Below, one piece after another: positions 25,152 through 34,752 of a stretch of 64,000 nucleotides of DNA. Made by a program: the position numbers and the translations under genes. Origin of the DNA: Venatoribacter pacificus (lineage in GTDB: Bacteria > Pseudomonadota > Gammaproteobacteria > Pseudomonadales > Oceanobacteraceae); contig NZ_JAOANI010000012.1 in the NCBI RefSeq assembly GCF_025318105.1, forward strand, positions 248,001-312,000. Reading direction: 5' to 3'. Position 1 is the stretch's first letter, and each line of letters begins with the position of its first letter. Below the pieces are notes generated by a model, which was not told the origin of the DNA, did no database searches, and saw only the letters and a list, made by a program, of their open reading frames with translations.

Positions 25152-27656
25152 ATGACTCAGATTTGTCCTTACATTCAGCGCCTGGTTCCCGCATTCCTGC
25201 GCCGTACTGCCACCCTGCAGCTGCCTGGCACCCTGTTTGGCGGCGCGCTGGTCAGTGCGGTAGTGCTGCTTCCGGCCAGAGCAGAAGAGCCGTTCAGTGC
25301 AGCACCCAGCATCAATACCAGCACGCACCCACTGAGCTGGTACGACCGCACCGAGCTGAACGAAGAAGAGCAACAGGCGCTGCCAGAATTCTGCAGCGGT
25401 AATTATCGTATTCCGGCCATTACCGCGCTGGATTCTGACCGCATAGAAGCAGAAGCGGATAATTCCACGTTAAATAAAAACGGCGACACCGAAATGAGTG
25501 GTGACGTGTTGCTGCAGCAACAGGACCGCGTATTGCGTGCCGACCGTGCCAGCTGGTATCAAAGCCGCGGCTACGGTGAGTTTCATGGCAATGTGTCACT
25601 GCAGGCACCTCAGGTTGTGCTGCAGGGTGAATCGGCGAGCATCAGCCAGAACGATGGAGAAGTGCATTTTTACGATGCGGAGTATTCCGTACCGGAACGT
25701 CATTTCCGGGGTTCCGCTGGCCATATCGAAACCCTTGAAGCCGGCCAGATTAATTTAACCGACGCCACCTTTACCTTCTGTGAGCCCGGCCAGAACGACT
25801 GGGACCTGGCCGCCAGCGAGCTGCACCTCGACCAGAATAAAGGCATCGGCAGCGCCTGGCATACCCGTGTGCGCGTGGCCGAAGTACCGGTGCTGTATAT
25901 TCCTTATTACCGCTTTCCCATCGGCGACCAGCGTATGACCGGTTTCCTCGATCCGAAATTCACCCTGAATGAATTCGGTCAGGCGGAAGATATTCAACTG
26001 CCGTTTTACTGGAACATCGCCGCCAACGCCGATGCCACCATTGTGCCGCATCATATTCTCGACCGCGGCATGCTGTGGGAAACCCAGCTGCGTCATAAAA
26101 CCCGCTGGCTGGGTGACGGTGAGCTGAATTATGGCTATCTGAATAAGGACGCCACCGAAGGTGAAGAACGCTGGCTGGTGAATTATCAGCAGTCTGGACA
26201 GCTGGGAGCTGGCTGGCAGCACCGCTGGGTGTACAACAACATCAGCGACAAAGACTACCTCAGCGATATGAGCCCGACCGCGGCCGTCGACCGCACCACT
26301 CACCTGCCACGCCGCGGTCAAATTCTCTGGGATCAGGACAGCTGGCATTTTGATATTACTGCCGAAAGCTTTCAGACCATCGACGAAACCATCGCCCTCG
26401 GCAACCGGCCTTACCGCCGTCTGCCGCAGCTGAACCTGAGTTATCAGCCGCTGGTGATCAACGCCCTGCAGATTCAGCAACGCCTGCAGACCACGCGTTT
26501 TACCCGCGAAGACGAAGCCATTATCAACGACAGCGAACAAACCCTCAGCGGCTTTGCTGCCCTGAATGGCGACCGTCTGCTGTCCGACACCAGCATCGCT
26601 TATCCGCTGGAATGGCCATTCGGCTTTCTCCGCCCCAAAGCGGAATACCGCCAGCGTACCTATAACCTCACCAACGCCGACGACACGCTTACCGACACCG
26701 AGCTGGACGTCAGCCAGGGAACCGGCCGCTACAGCGTCGATGCCGGTCTGTTTTTTGAGCGCGAATTCAACTGGTTTGGCAGCGACTATCAGCAGACACT
26801 GGAGCCACGTCTGTTCTGGGTGAAAAGCCCGTATCTGGCCGGGCAGGATCAGATTCCTAATTTTGACAGCACCAAAACCACCGTCACCTACGCCAGCCTG
26901 TTCAACGGCGACCGTTTTACCGGTGGCGACCGTCTGGCCGACCTTGATCAGATCAGTGCGGGTCTGACCACGCGCTTTATCCGCGATGACGGTCTGGAAC
27001 AATTCCGCGCCAGTGCCGGTCGTATCTGGTACAACAAAGACCGTCTGGTGCAACTGAGCGGTAGCGCCATCCCCGACGCAGATACTCAGGCCACATCCAG
27101 TACGCTGGGTGAAGTGGAGTGGAACCCGGATGAAAAGTGGTCGCTGTACCACACGCTGGAATGGGATACCTATGAAGACTTCGCCCGTCAGCGCCGTTAT
27201 GGTGTGCGCTTTGAAGGGTTGAATAACCGCTTCCTGAACGTTGCCACCAATACCGTGCAAAGTTACAACAACACAACCGACAAAGTGCTGACCAGTACCA
27301 AGCAGCTGGATGCAGGCTTTTTCTGGTCGCTGACCGACCGCTGGGCACTGGTGGGACGCCAGCTGCGCGATTTGCGCACTTATGACAGTAACAGCAGTGA
27401 AAAACGCCCCGTCAGCCCGGTACTCGAGTCCCTGGCCGGCTTCGAATACCAGAACTGCTGCTGGCGGGTACAGATGCTGTACCGCGAAAGTTCACCCAAA
27501 GATACCGATGCTGATGCCGAATTCAGCACCGACAAACGCTACGGCTTTATGCTCAGCATTCAGCTCAAAGGTCTCGGCAGCTTCGGCAGTGGCACCGACG
27601 ACATTATCAGTGAAGGCATAACCGGATACTCAAGACGACAATACCATGACTATTAA
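25152..27656 (+). CDS. lptD: LPS-assembly outer-membrane protein LptD
   Basis: 834 residues: signal peptide (ending PARA-EEP), N-terminal jellyroll domain (about 95-215, DNSTLNKNGDTEMSGDVLL, VHFYDAEYSVPERHF), then a large barrel ending near LSIQLKGLGSFG. The disulfide cysteines of LptD are present: Cys81, Cys210 and the adjacent pair Cys769-Cys770 (QNCCWRV). It inserts LPS into the outer leaflet with LptE. Its last 11 bases overlap surA, a periplasmic chaperone that helps LptD fold, as in many gammaproteobacteria. Confidence 0.96.
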   Translation: MTQICPYIQRLVPAFLRRTATLQLPGTLFGGALVSAVVLLPARAEEPFSAAPSINTSTHPLSWYDRTELNEEEQQALPEFCSGNYRIPAITALDSDRIEAEADNSTLNKNGDTEMSGDVLLQQQDRVLRADRASWYQSRGYGEFHGNVSLQAPQVVLQGESASISQNDGEVHFYDAEYSVPERHFRGSAGHIETLEAGQINLTDATFTFCEPGQNDWDLAASELHLDQNKGIGSAWHTRVRVAEVPVLYIPYYRFPIGDQRMTGFLDPKFTLNEFGQAEDIQLPFYWNIAANADATIVPHHILDRGMLWETQLRHKTRWLGDGELNYGYLNKDATEGEERWLVNYQQSGQLGAGWQHRWVYNNISDKDYLSDMSPTAAVDRTTHLPRRGQILWDQDSWHFDITAESFQTIDETIALGNRPYRRLPQLNLSYQPLVINALQIQQRLQTTRFTREDEAIINDSEQTLSGFAALNGDRLLSDTSIAYPLEWPFGFLRPKAEYRQRTYNLTNADDTLTDTELDVSQGTGRYSVDAGLFFEREFNWFGSDYQQTLEPRLFWVKSPYLAGQDQIPNFDSTKTTVTYASLFNGDRFTGGDRLADLDQISAGLTTRFIRDDGLEQFRASAGRIWYNKDRLVQLSGSAIPDADTQATSSTLGEVEWNPDEKWSLYHTLEWDTYEDFARQRRYGVRFEGLNNRFLNVATNTVQSYNNTTDKVLTSTKQLDAGFFWSLTDRWALVGRQLRDLRTYDSNSSEKRPVSPVLESLAGFEYQNCCWRVQMLYRESSPKDTDADAEFSTDKRYGFMLSIQLKGLGSFGSGTDDIISEGITGYSRRQYHDY

Positions 27657-28926
27657 AACCCTCCTGCTCAGCAGCATTTTTGCTCTCGCCAGTCAGCACG
27701 CACTGGCCGCTCCGGTCCCCATTGATCAAGTGGTGGCGGTTGTCGATGACGACATTCTGATGGCCAGTGAACTGGCCGAACGCATCGATAGTGTCACCCG
27801 CCAGAATGCCGGTGGCGCACTGCCACCAGCCGATGTGCTGCGTGCTCAGGTGCTGGAGCGCATGATTCTGGAAAGCGTTCAGTTGCAGATGGCTGATCGT
27901 GGCGGTATCCGCATCAGCGACGCCCAACTGAACGAAGCGCTGGGCCGCATCGCCGCACAGAATAATATGACCCTGCCGCAATTCCAGAAAGCGATGGAAA
28001 AAGAAGGCGTGTCCTTTGCCAGCGCGCGCCAGCAAATTCTGAATGAAATGCGCATTTCCCGCGTACAGCGTTTTCAGGTGGGCGAACGCATTCAGATTAC
28101 CGATCAGGACGTCGATTATTTCCTCGCCTCCGATCTGGGTAAGATGGCCTCCGCCGCGGAGTACAACCTCGGCCATATCCTGATTGCCGTCCCCTCTGAA
28201 GCCTCACCGGCCGATTTGCAGGCCGCCGAGAAAAAAGCTCAGGCACTGGTTAAGAAACTGCGCAACGGTGCCGATTTTCACCAGATGGCGATTGCCGAAT
28301 CCAGCGGTCGCACGGCGCTTGATGGTGGCGATCTCGGCTGGCGTAAAGAAGCTCAGCTGCCGGGCATTTTCGCCCCGGTTGCCCCTAAGCTGCAGGTTGG
28401 CGGCATTTCTGATCCGATCAAAAGCGCCAGCGGTTATCACATCGTTAAACTGAAAGATAAGCGCGGCGGTAATACCCAACTGATTACCCAGACCAAGGCC
28501 CGTCATATTCTGATCCGCACCAACGAAGTACGCGATCAGCAACAGGCTGAAGAACTGATCAACCAGCTGTATCAGCGCCTGCAGGCCGGTGAAGATTTTG
28601 CCACTCTGGCACAGGAATTCAGCGACGATCCGGGCAGCGGTGCCAGCGGTGGTGATCTGGGTTGGGTGAATCCGGGTGATATGGTGCCGGAATTTGATAC
28701 CACCATGCAGGAAACCGCGGCCGGTAAAATCAGCGCTCCATTCGAGAGCCAGTTCGGCTGGCATATCCTGCAGGTTGAAGACCGTCGTCAGACCGATGTC
28801 GGCGCCGAAAACCAGCGCAATCAGGTACGCCAGATGCTCTACAGCCGCCGTTTTGAAGAAGAACTGCCCATCTGGCTGCGTAAAATCCGCTCCGAAGCTT
28901 ACGTTGATATTAAGGAGCGTCCATGA
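27646..28926 (+). CDS. surA: Periplasmic chaperone / peptidyl-prolyl isomerase SurA
   Basis: 426 residues: signal peptide (ending HALA-APV), an N-terminal helical chaperone region (about 25-165, VVAVVDDDILMASELAERI), two parvulin domains (about 168-265, AEYNLGHILIAVP; about 278-375, TKARHILIRTNEV, GGDLGWVNPGDMVPEF) and a C-terminal helix. Escorts outer-membrane barrels to the BAM complex. Overlaps lptD by 11 bp and pdxA by 4 bp (ATGA). Confidence 0.96.
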   Translation: MTIKTLLLSSIFALASQHALAAPVPIDQVVAVVDDDILMASELAERIDSVTRQNAGGALPPADVLRAQVLERMILESVQLQMADRGGIRISDAQLNEALGRIAAQNNMTLPQFQKAMEKEGVSFASARQQILNEMRISRVQRFQVGERIQITDQDVDYFLASDLGKMASAAEYNLGHILIAVPSEASPADLQAAEKKAQALVKKLRNGADFHQMAIAESSGRTALDGGDLGWRKEAQLPGIFAPVAPKLQVGGISDPIKSASGYHIVKLKDKRGGNTQLITQTKARHILIRTNEVRDQQQAEELINQLYQRLQAGEDFATLAQEFSDDPGSGASGGDLGWVNPGDMVPEFDTTMQETAAGKISAPFESQFGWHILQVEDRRQTDVGAENQRNQVRQMLYSRRFEEELPIWLRKIRSEAYVDIKERP

Positions 28927-29897
28927 CGCTGCGTCTGGCCATCACCGCCGGCGAACCCGCCGGTATCGGCCCGGATCTGTGCATTCAGATTGCGCAACAA
29001 CCACACAGCTGCGAACGGGTGGTGATTGCCGATCCGGGTCTGCTGGAAGAACGGGCAAAACTGCTCGGTCTGCCACTGCGCCTGCGTGAATTTGATCCGG
29101 CCAGCCCCCCGGTTGCCAGTGGCGCCGGTGAGCTGACCGTCTGTCCGGTCAGCCTACACGCCCCGGTGCGTGCCGGACAGCTCGACAAAGCCAACAGCGC
29201 CTATGTGCTGGAAACCCTGCGCGTTGCCGTTCAGGGCGCACTGGATAAGCACTGGGCCGGAATCGTCACCGCCCCGGTGCACAAAGGCATTATCAATGAC
29301 GCCGGTATCGCCTTCAGTGGTCATACCGAATACTTCCGCGATTACTGCGGTGTCGAAGAAGTGGTGATGATGCTGGCCACCAGCGATCTGCGTGTTGCAT
29401 TGGTAACCACTCACTTACCGCTGCGCGCCGTCGCCGATGCCATCACCCCGGATCGCATCAAACGCGTCACCCGTATTCTGCATCACGACCTGCAAACCTT
29501 CTTTGGTGTCGCCAAACCGCGCATTCTGGTTGCCGGTCTGAATCCGCATGCCGGAGAGGATGGCCATCTTGGCCGTGAAGAGCTGGGTATTATTATTCCG
29601 ACCCTCGACCAGCTGCGCGACGAAGGCATGGATCTGATTGGCCCACTGCCCGCCGATACCCTCTATACTCCCAAGCATCTGCAACAGGCGGACGCAACCC
29701 TGGCCATGTATCACGATCAGGGCCTGCCGGTGCTCAAGTTTCATGGCTTCGGCCGCGCCGCCAATATCACTCTGGGACTTCCCGTAATCCGGACTTCGGT
29801 CGATCATGGTACGGCGCTCGATCTTGCCGCTACCGGGCAAGCCGACAGCGGCAGCCTGCTGACCGCCATCGAAGTCGCACTGCAAATGGCAAACTGA
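28923..29897 (+). CDS. pdxA: 4-hydroxythreonine-4-phosphate dehydrogenase
   Basis: 324-residue cytosolic enzyme of pyridoxal phosphate synthesis, oxidising 4-phosphohydroxy-threonine with NAD. Features: ITAGEPAGIGPDL at the N-terminus, APVHKGIINDAGIAFSGHTEY (substrate-binding His), LNPHAGEDGHLG (metal-binding His), MYHDQGLPVLKFHGF and TSVDHGTALDLAATG at the end. Start overlaps surA; rsmA starts one base after its stop. Confidence 0.96.
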   Translation: MTLRLAITAGEPAGIGPDLCIQIAQQPHSCERVVIADPGLLEERAKLLGLPLRLREFDPASPPVASGAGELTVCPVSLHAPVRAGQLDKANSAYVLETLRVAVQGALDKHWAGIVTAPVHKGIINDAGIAFSGHTEYFRDYCGVEEVVMMLATSDLRVALVTTHLPLRAVADAITPDRIKRVTRILHHDLQTFFGVAKPRILVAGLNPHAGEDGHLGREELGIIIPTLDQLRDEGMDLIGPLPADTLYTPKHLQQADATLAMYHDQGLPVLKFHGFGRAANITLGLPVIRTSVDHGTALDLAATGQADSGSLLTAIEVALQMAN

Positions 29898-29898
29898 T

Positions 29899-30795
29899 AT
29901 GACAAGACACAACTCCAAAGCTCAGGGTCATGCCCACAAGGCTCAGGGGCATACCCCGAAAGCCCAGGGGCATAAAGCCCGCAAACGCTTTGGCCAGAAC
30001 TTTCTGCACGATAACCATGTTATCGACAAGATTGTGCGCGCAATTCATCCGCAGCATTCCGACTGCCTGGTCGAAATCGGCCCTGGTATGGGCGCCCTGA
30101 CCGAACCACTGTTAGACGCCTGCGGTAAGCTCGATGTGGTTGAACTCGACCGCGATCTGATCCCGATTCTGCGTACCAAGTTTTTTAACTTTCCGGAATT
30201 CCGTATCCACGAAGGCGATGCGCTGAAGTTCGATTTCCGCCAGCTGCTGCAGCCGGGCCAGCAACTGCGGATTGTCGGTAACCTGCCGTACAACATTTCC
30301 ACACCGCTGATTTTTCACTTTCTGGCGCATCACACCATCGTGCATGACATGCACTTTATGTTGCAGAAAGAAGTGGTTGATCGCCTGGCGTCCGGCCCCG
30401 GTACTTCCGACTATGGCCGCCTGGGCATCATGGCGCAGTACTACTGCAAGGTGGAGCCGCTGTTTATCGTTGGCCCGGGCTCGTTTAATCCGCCACCCAA
30501 GGTCGATTCCGCCATCGTGCGTATGAGCCCCTACGATGTACTGCCTTTCCCGGCAAAAGACACCAAAACACTGGAACGCGTGGTGCGCGAAGCCTTCAGC
30601 ATGCGCCGCAAAACCCTGCGCAATACCCTGAAAAACCTGATCAGCGCCGAACAGCTGGAAGCCATTGGTATTGATACCACGCTGCGCCCGGAGCGTCTGA
30701 CGCTGGAAGAATACGTGCGCATCGCCGATGCCGTTTACGAACTGCAGCAGGCTGCGCCTGATGCAAACGCTGACGACAGCGGAGAACAGGCATGA
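29899..30795 (+). CDS. rsmA: 16S rRNA dimethyladenosine transferase, with repeat-bearing N-terminus
   Basis: 298 residues. S-adenosylmethionine-dependent enzyme that dimethylates the two adjacent adenines near the 16S 3' end (KsgA). Core: RKRFGQNFLHD, VEIGPGMGALTEPLL, VVELDRDL, GNLPYNISTPLIFHF (catalytic NLPY), VGPGSFNPPPKVDS, and AFSMRRKTLRNTL. Before the core are three tandem 7-residue units of the form KAQGHxx encoded by 21-bp repeats; most relatives start directly at the H-x-A-R-K-R-F-G-Q segment. ATG at 29899 lies one base after the pdxA stop. Confidence 0.95.
   Translation: MTRHNSKAQGHAHKAQGHTPKAQGHKARKRFGQNFLHDNHVIDKIVRAIHPQHSDCLVEIGPGMGALTEPLLDACGKLDVVELDRDLIPILRTKFFNFPEFRIHEGDALKFDFRQLLQPGQQLRIVGNLPYNISTPLIFHFLAHHTIVHDMHFMLQKEVVDRLASGPGTSDYGRLGIMAQYYCKVEPLFIVGPGSFNPPPKVDSAIVRMSPYDVLPFPAKDTKTLERVVREAFSMRRKTLRNTLKNLISAEQLEAIGIDTTLRPERLTLEEYVRIADAVYELQQAAPDANADDSGEQA
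29917..29979 (+). repeat. Three tandem 21-bp repeats in the rsmA 5' end
   Basis: Units at 29917-29937, 29938-29958 and 29959-29979, each beginning AA(A/G)GC(T/C)CAGGG and encoding KAQGH plus two variable residues. The third unit runs into the conserved KARKRFGQ start of the enzyme, so the array looks like duplication of the native N-terminal segment. Confidence 0.85.
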
Positions 30796-31169
30796 GCCTC
30801 GACGACAGCATTGTGGTCAGCGTGCAGTGCGAATATCTCGACCAGCAATCCGTGCCGGACGAGAAGCGCTTTGTCTTCGCCTACCATATCGATATTCATA
30901 ACCGTGGCGAGCAGGCGGCGACGCTGCGCTCGCGCCACTGGTTTATTGCCGATGGCAACAACGATGTGCAGGAAGTCAAAGGCGAAGGTGTGGTCGGCGA
31001 ACAACCGACCATCGAGCCACTGGAAAGCTACCGCTATTCTTCCGGTGCAGTGCTCGCTACCCGGGTTGGCAGCATGCGCGGTTACTATGTGATGGAAGCG
31101 AATGACGGCACTCTGTTTCATGCCACCATTCCGGTGTTTACCCTGGCGACGCCCAACGCTCTGAACTGA
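30792..31169 (+). CDS. apaG: ApaG protein
   Basis: 125-residue single-domain beta-sandwich protein (ApaG/DUF525): VSVQCEYLDQQS, FAYHIDIHNRGEQAATLRSRHWFI, EVKGEGVVGEQP, YRYSSGAVLAT and MRGYYVM are all standard. Biochemical role is still unclear. Overlaps rsmA by 4 bp and precedes apaH, the usual order. Confidence 0.94.
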   Translation: MSLDDSIVVSVQCEYLDQQSVPDEKRFVFAYHIDIHNRGEQAATLRSRHWFIADGNNDVQEVKGEGVVGEQPTIEPLESYRYSSGAVLATRVGSMRGYYVMEANDGTLFHATIPVFTLATPNALN

Positions 31170-31205
31170 CATTTGCCCACAACGCCTCGACGAGAAGATT
31201 GCTAG

Positions 31206-32021
31206 ATGTCAATATACGCAATTGGTGATATTCAAGGTTGTTACGAACCTCTGCAGCGCTTGCTGGCACTGGTGCAGTTTGATCCACAACAAGATCAACT
31301 GTGGCTGGCTGGCGACCTGGTTAACCGCGGGCCGCAATCACTGGAAGTCCTGCGCTTTGCCAAAAGCCTCGGCCACCGCGCGCGCTGCGTACTGGGTAAT
31401 CATGATCTGCACCTTCTGGCCATGCACTACGGTGGCCAGAGCAGTCGCAACAACGACACGCTGACACCGGTGCTCAATGCGCCTGACCGCGACGAGCTGC
31501 TCGACTGGCTGCGTTTCCAGCCTCTGGTCGTGTTGGATGAAGCGCGCAACTGGTGCATGAGCCACGCCGGGATTCCGCCCGCCTGGAGTGCACGCAAGGC
31601 ACGCAAACGGGCACAGGAAGTCGAAGCGGTGCTGCAGAGTAATGACTGCAGCGCATTCTTCAGCCAGATGTATGGCAACCTGCCCGACCAGTGGCAGAAA
31701 GGACTGCAAGGGATGGAGCGTCTGCGCCTGATCGTCAATTATCTGACCCGCATGCGCTTTATCAGCCCTGAAGGGCAGCTGGATTTACTCAGCAAAGAAG
31801 GACTTGACCAGGCACCGCCGGGTTACCAGCCCTGGTTTGAAGCGGAAAACCGCGCCGCAGCAACCACCCGCCTGCTGTTTGGCCATTGGGCCGCACTGGA
31901 AGGCAAAGCGAATGGCACCAATGTTTATGCTCTGGATACCGGTTGTGTCTGGGGCGGTGAATTATCTGCCCTGCGCCTCGACGACCAGCAATGGTTCCGG
32001 GTGCCGGCACAGCCCGTATAA
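31206..32021 (+). CDS. apaH: Symmetrical diadenosine tetraphosphatase
   Basis: 271-residue metallophosphatase cleaving Ap4A to two ADP; also removes Np4 caps from RNA in bacteria. Motifs: IGDIQGCYEPLQRLL, GDLVNRGPQSLEVL, LGNHDLHLLA, MSHAGIPP, and LFGHWAALEGK with the late His. No membrane or export signal. 36 bp after apaG. Confidence 0.95.
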   Translation: MSIYAIGDIQGCYEPLQRLLALVQFDPQQDQLWLAGDLVNRGPQSLEVLRFAKSLGHRARCVLGNHDLHLLAMHYGGQSSRNNDTLTPVLNAPDRDELLDWLRFQPLVVLDEARNWCMSHAGIPPAWSARKARKRAQEVEAVLQSNDCSAFFSQMYGNLPDQWQKGLQGMERLRLIVNYLTRMRFISPEGQLDLLSKEGLDQAPPGYQPWFEAENRAAATTRLLFGHWAALEGKANGTNVYALDTGCVWGGELSALRLDDQQWFRVPAQPV

Positions 32022-32057
32022 CCACTCCCGCTGCCGGGGGCCAACTGAGGTAATACT

Positions 32058-32384
32058 ATGAGTGCGTTTAAACACATCAACGCAGGCGACGCCAAAGCCC
32101 TGTTTGAACAAGGCAATGTCGCCATTGCCGATATCCGTGATGCGATGAGCTTCGATGCTGGCCACATCCGGGCGGCAACCCGTGTAGACAACCAAAGCCT
32201 GACACAATTTATCGCTGCCACCGACAAAGACCAGCCATTGGTCGTGTGCTGCTACCATGGCAACTCCAGCCAGGGCGCTGCACAGTTCTTCGGCGAGCAG
32301 GGCTACACCAATGTCTACAGCCTGGATGGCGGTTACGAAATGTGGAAGCTGGCATTCCCTGAATGGTGCGAACACAACGGATGA
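32058..32384 (+). CDS. glpE: Thiosulfate sulfurtransferase GlpE (single rhodanese domain)
   Basis: 108 residues, one rhodanese domain: IADIRDAMSFDAGHI and the active-site loop VVCCYHGNSSQGAA, in which the second Cys carries the persulfide. Final VYSLDGGYEMWKL is typical. Transfers sulfur from thiosulfate to cyanide or thiol acceptors. Last gene of the surA to glpE run, with GAGG upstream. Confidence 0.92.
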   Translation: MSAFKHINAGDAKALFEQGNVAIADIRDAMSFDAGHIRAATRVDNQSLTQFIAATDKDQPLVVCCYHGNSSQGAAQFFGEQGYTNVYSLDGGYEMWKLAFPEWCEHNG

Positions 32385-32390
32385 CAACGG

Positions 32391-32409
32391 GCCACAGCAC
32401 AGCTGTGGC
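32391..32409 (+). terminator. Stem-loop after glpE
   Basis: GCCACAGC-ACA-GCTGTGGC, a perfect 8-bp stem right after the glpE stop, but with only a weak T-rich tail (TTCGCTCTG). Terminator-like; could instead protect the 3' end. Confidence 0.45.
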
Positions 32410-32788
32410 TTCGCTCTGCACCTCCTTCTGTGTCAGCTCCGGTGCCGGTTCACTATCAACATCCTCTCGCTACAACTCCCTGCGTTTATACCCTTCCTGC
32501 AACGACAATCTCCTGTTAACTGAATTACCAATAATTTCATTTTTATTACCTTCTGCGATAAGCGGCACGCTCAATGCATAATTAAATACAGACAGATTAA
32601 GGCGTCGAAAAACAGTCACACCTTAATTCTGAACACCAGACAAAAACCTTGGCCAAAAAAATTATTTACTGGCACGGGTCAACCAAACTGAACCATACTG
32701 GTCTGAGAGAAACAGGCATTAATCAACGGAATTTTATGTAACCGAAAAATATTACAAGACTGCACAATAGCTACCGGAGAGGTGAACT
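32410..32788. other. Long leader/promoter region of prkA
   Basis: About 380 bp without a gene. It contains the sigma-54 promoter candidate (listed separately) and AT-rich stretches on either side. Short open frames here lack start signals. Confidence 0.5.
32563..32578 (+). promoter_or_regulatory. Sigma-54 (RpoN) promoter upstream of prkA
   Basis: CGGCACGCTCAATGCA puts GG and GC exactly 10 bases apart, the -24/-12 spacing, and matches TGGCACG-N4-TTGCA at 11 of the 12 defined positions apart from the first T and one of the TT pair. Expected start about 32589, giving a leader of about 200 nt to prkA. This fits established knowledge that E. coli yeaGH is RpoN/NtrC-dependent. Confidence 0.65.
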
Positions 32789-34711
32789 ATGAGCGTATTC
32801 AGCCGATACAAAGACAGGTACTCCGCCACGCAGGAAGAAGTTATGAGCCTGCAGGAGTACCTTGAATTGTGCAAACAGGACAAAAGTGTCTACGCCACCG
32901 CCGCCGAGCGAATGCTGATGGCTATCGGCGAGCCGGAATTAATCGACACAGCCAAAGACCAGCGCTTAAGCCGCATATTTTCCAACAAAGTTCTCAAACG
33001 CTACCCCGCCTTCTCTGAGTTTTATGGCATGGAGGAAGCCGTTGAAAATATTGTTTCATACTTCCGTCATGCTGCTCAGGGGCTGGAAGAACGCAAACAA
33101 ATCCTCTATTTATTAGGCCCTGTTGGTGGTGGTAAATCGTCACTGGCTGAACGTCTTAAACACCTGATTGAACACATTCCGTTTTATGCCATTAAAGGCT
33201 CTCCGGTGTTTGAATCGCCTCTGGGATTATTTGACCCGGAAGAAGACGCGCAGATTCTGCAGGAAGATTACGGAATTCCCCGTCATTATCTTGGCCATGT
33301 AATGTCTCCCTGGGCTGTTAAACGCCTGCATGAGATGGGCGGAGATATCAGTAAATTCGAAGTGGTTAAACTCTACCCGTCAATCCTCGACCAGATTGGT
33401 GTTGCCAAAACGGAACCTGGCGATGAGAACAATCAGGATATTTCTGCATTGGTGGGTAAAGTGGATATCCGCAAACTGGAAGACTATTCACAGGATGACC
33501 CGGATGCTTACGCCTACTCAGGTGCACTGAACCGTGCTAACCAGGGTCTGATGGAATTTGTGGAAATGTTCAAAGCACCGATTAAAGTGCTGCATCCACT
33601 GCTGACCGCCACTCAGGAAGGTAACTACAACGGCACCGAAGGCATGGGCGCCATTCCTTACCAGGGCGTTATTCTGGCTCACTCCAATGAATCGGAGTGG
33701 CAGACCTTTAAAAACAATAAAAACAATGAGGCGTTTCTTGACCGCGTTTATATCGTCAAGGTTCCTTATTGTTTGCGCGTCAATGAAGAAGTTAAAATTT
33801 ACGAAAAATTGCTATCAGGAAGCTCATTATCCAGCGCACATTGCGCACCCGATACATTAAAAATGCTTGCGCAATTTACAGTTCTTTCACGCCTTAAAGT
33901 GCCGGAGAACTCCAGCATTTATTCAAAAATGCGGATTTATAACGGCGAAAACCTGAAAGATACCGACCCAAAAGCAAAATCGCTGCAGGAATACCGCGAT
34001 TCAGCCGGGGTTGATGAAGGCATGAATGGCATCTCGACGCGCTTTGCTTTCAAGATTCTGTCCAAGGTATTTAACTTTGATTCAACCGAAGTGGCCGCCA
34101 ACCCGGTTCATTTACTGTATGTCATCGAACAAGCTATTGAACAGGAGCAGTTCCCGGAAGAAACCCACAACCGCTACCTGAATTTTATTAAAGAATATCT
34201 GGCGACCGAATACGTTGGTTTTATCGGCAAAGAGATTCAGACCGCTTACCTCGAATCTTATGCAGAGTACGGCCAGAATATTTTTGATCGCTACGTGACT
34301 TACGCTGACTTCTGGATACAGGATCAGGAGTACCGTGATCCGGAAACCGGCGAAATGCTTGATCGGGTTTCTATTAATGAAGAACTCGAAAAAATAGAGA
34401 AAGCAGCGGGCATCAGCAATCCGAAAGACTTCCGCAACGAGATCGTTAATTTTGTATTACGCGCACGCGCCAACAACAATGGCAACAACCCGTCCTGGCA
34501 GTCTTACGAGAAAATGCGCGCCGTGATCGAGAAAAAAATGTTCTCCAACACCGAAGATCTGTTGCCGGTTATTTCATTCTCTGCCAAATCGTCTTCTGAC
34601 GATCAGAAAAAACACGATGACTTTGTTGCCCGAATGACCGAGAGAGGGTACACCGAGAAACAAGTGAGGCTGTTGTCTGAATGGTACCTGCGTGTGCGTA
34701 AGTCGCAGTAA
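32789..34711 (+). CDS. prkA: PrkA family serine protein kinase
   Basis: 640 residues, the size of E. coli YeaG. An N-terminal AAA-like domain has a Walker A loop (LLGPVGGGKSSLAERL, about 110-125) and a Walker-B/sensor region (YQGVILAHSNESEW); a C-terminal kinase-like part follows (about 400-640). YeaG is made under nitrogen starvation and stress and phosphorylates protein targets in vitro. GGAGAGGTGAAC precedes the ATG. First of the three-gene set prkA-yeaH-spoVR, all conserved together in proteobacteria. Confidence 0.94.
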   Translation: MSVFSRYKDRYSATQEEVMSLQEYLELCKQDKSVYATAAERMLMAIGEPELIDTAKDQRLSRIFSNKVLKRYPAFSEFYGMEEAVENIVSYFRHAAQGLEERKQILYLLGPVGGGKSSLAERLKHLIEHIPFYAIKGSPVFESPLGLFDPEEDAQILQEDYGIPRHYLGHVMSPWAVKRLHEMGGDISKFEVVKLYPSILDQIGVAKTEPGDENNQDISALVGKVDIRKLEDYSQDDPDAYAYSGALNRANQGLMEFVEMFKAPIKVLHPLLTATQEGNYNGTEGMGAIPYQGVILAHSNESEWQTFKNNKNNEAFLDRVYIVKVPYCLRVNEEVKIYEKLLSGSSLSSAHCAPDTLKMLAQFTVLSRLKVPENSSIYSKMRIYNGENLKDTDPKAKSLQEYRDSAGVDEGMNGISTRFAFKILSKVFNFDSTEVAANPVHLLYVIEQAIEQEQFPEETHNRYLNFIKEYLATEYVGFIGKEIQTAYLESYAEYGQNIFDRYVTYADFWIQDQEYRDPETGEMLDRVSINEELEKIEKAAGISNPKDFRNEIVNFVLRARANNNGNNPSWQSYEKMRAVIEKKMFSNTEDLLPVISFSAKSSSDDQKKHDDFVARMTERGYTEKQVRLLSEWYLRVRKSQ

Positions 34712-34752
34712 CGACCGCAACAGAAATCCTGTCGGCAGATAAGGAGTAAACC

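Noticed and set aside
25755..27260. Long minus-strand open frame of 501 codons
   Set aside because: It is antisense to lptD, a well-supported gene, and resembles no protein family.
32652..32670. CTGGCACGGGTCAACC as the sigma-54 promoter of prkA
   Set aside because: It has the -24 half, but no GC at the -12 position; the element at 32563 fits both halves.
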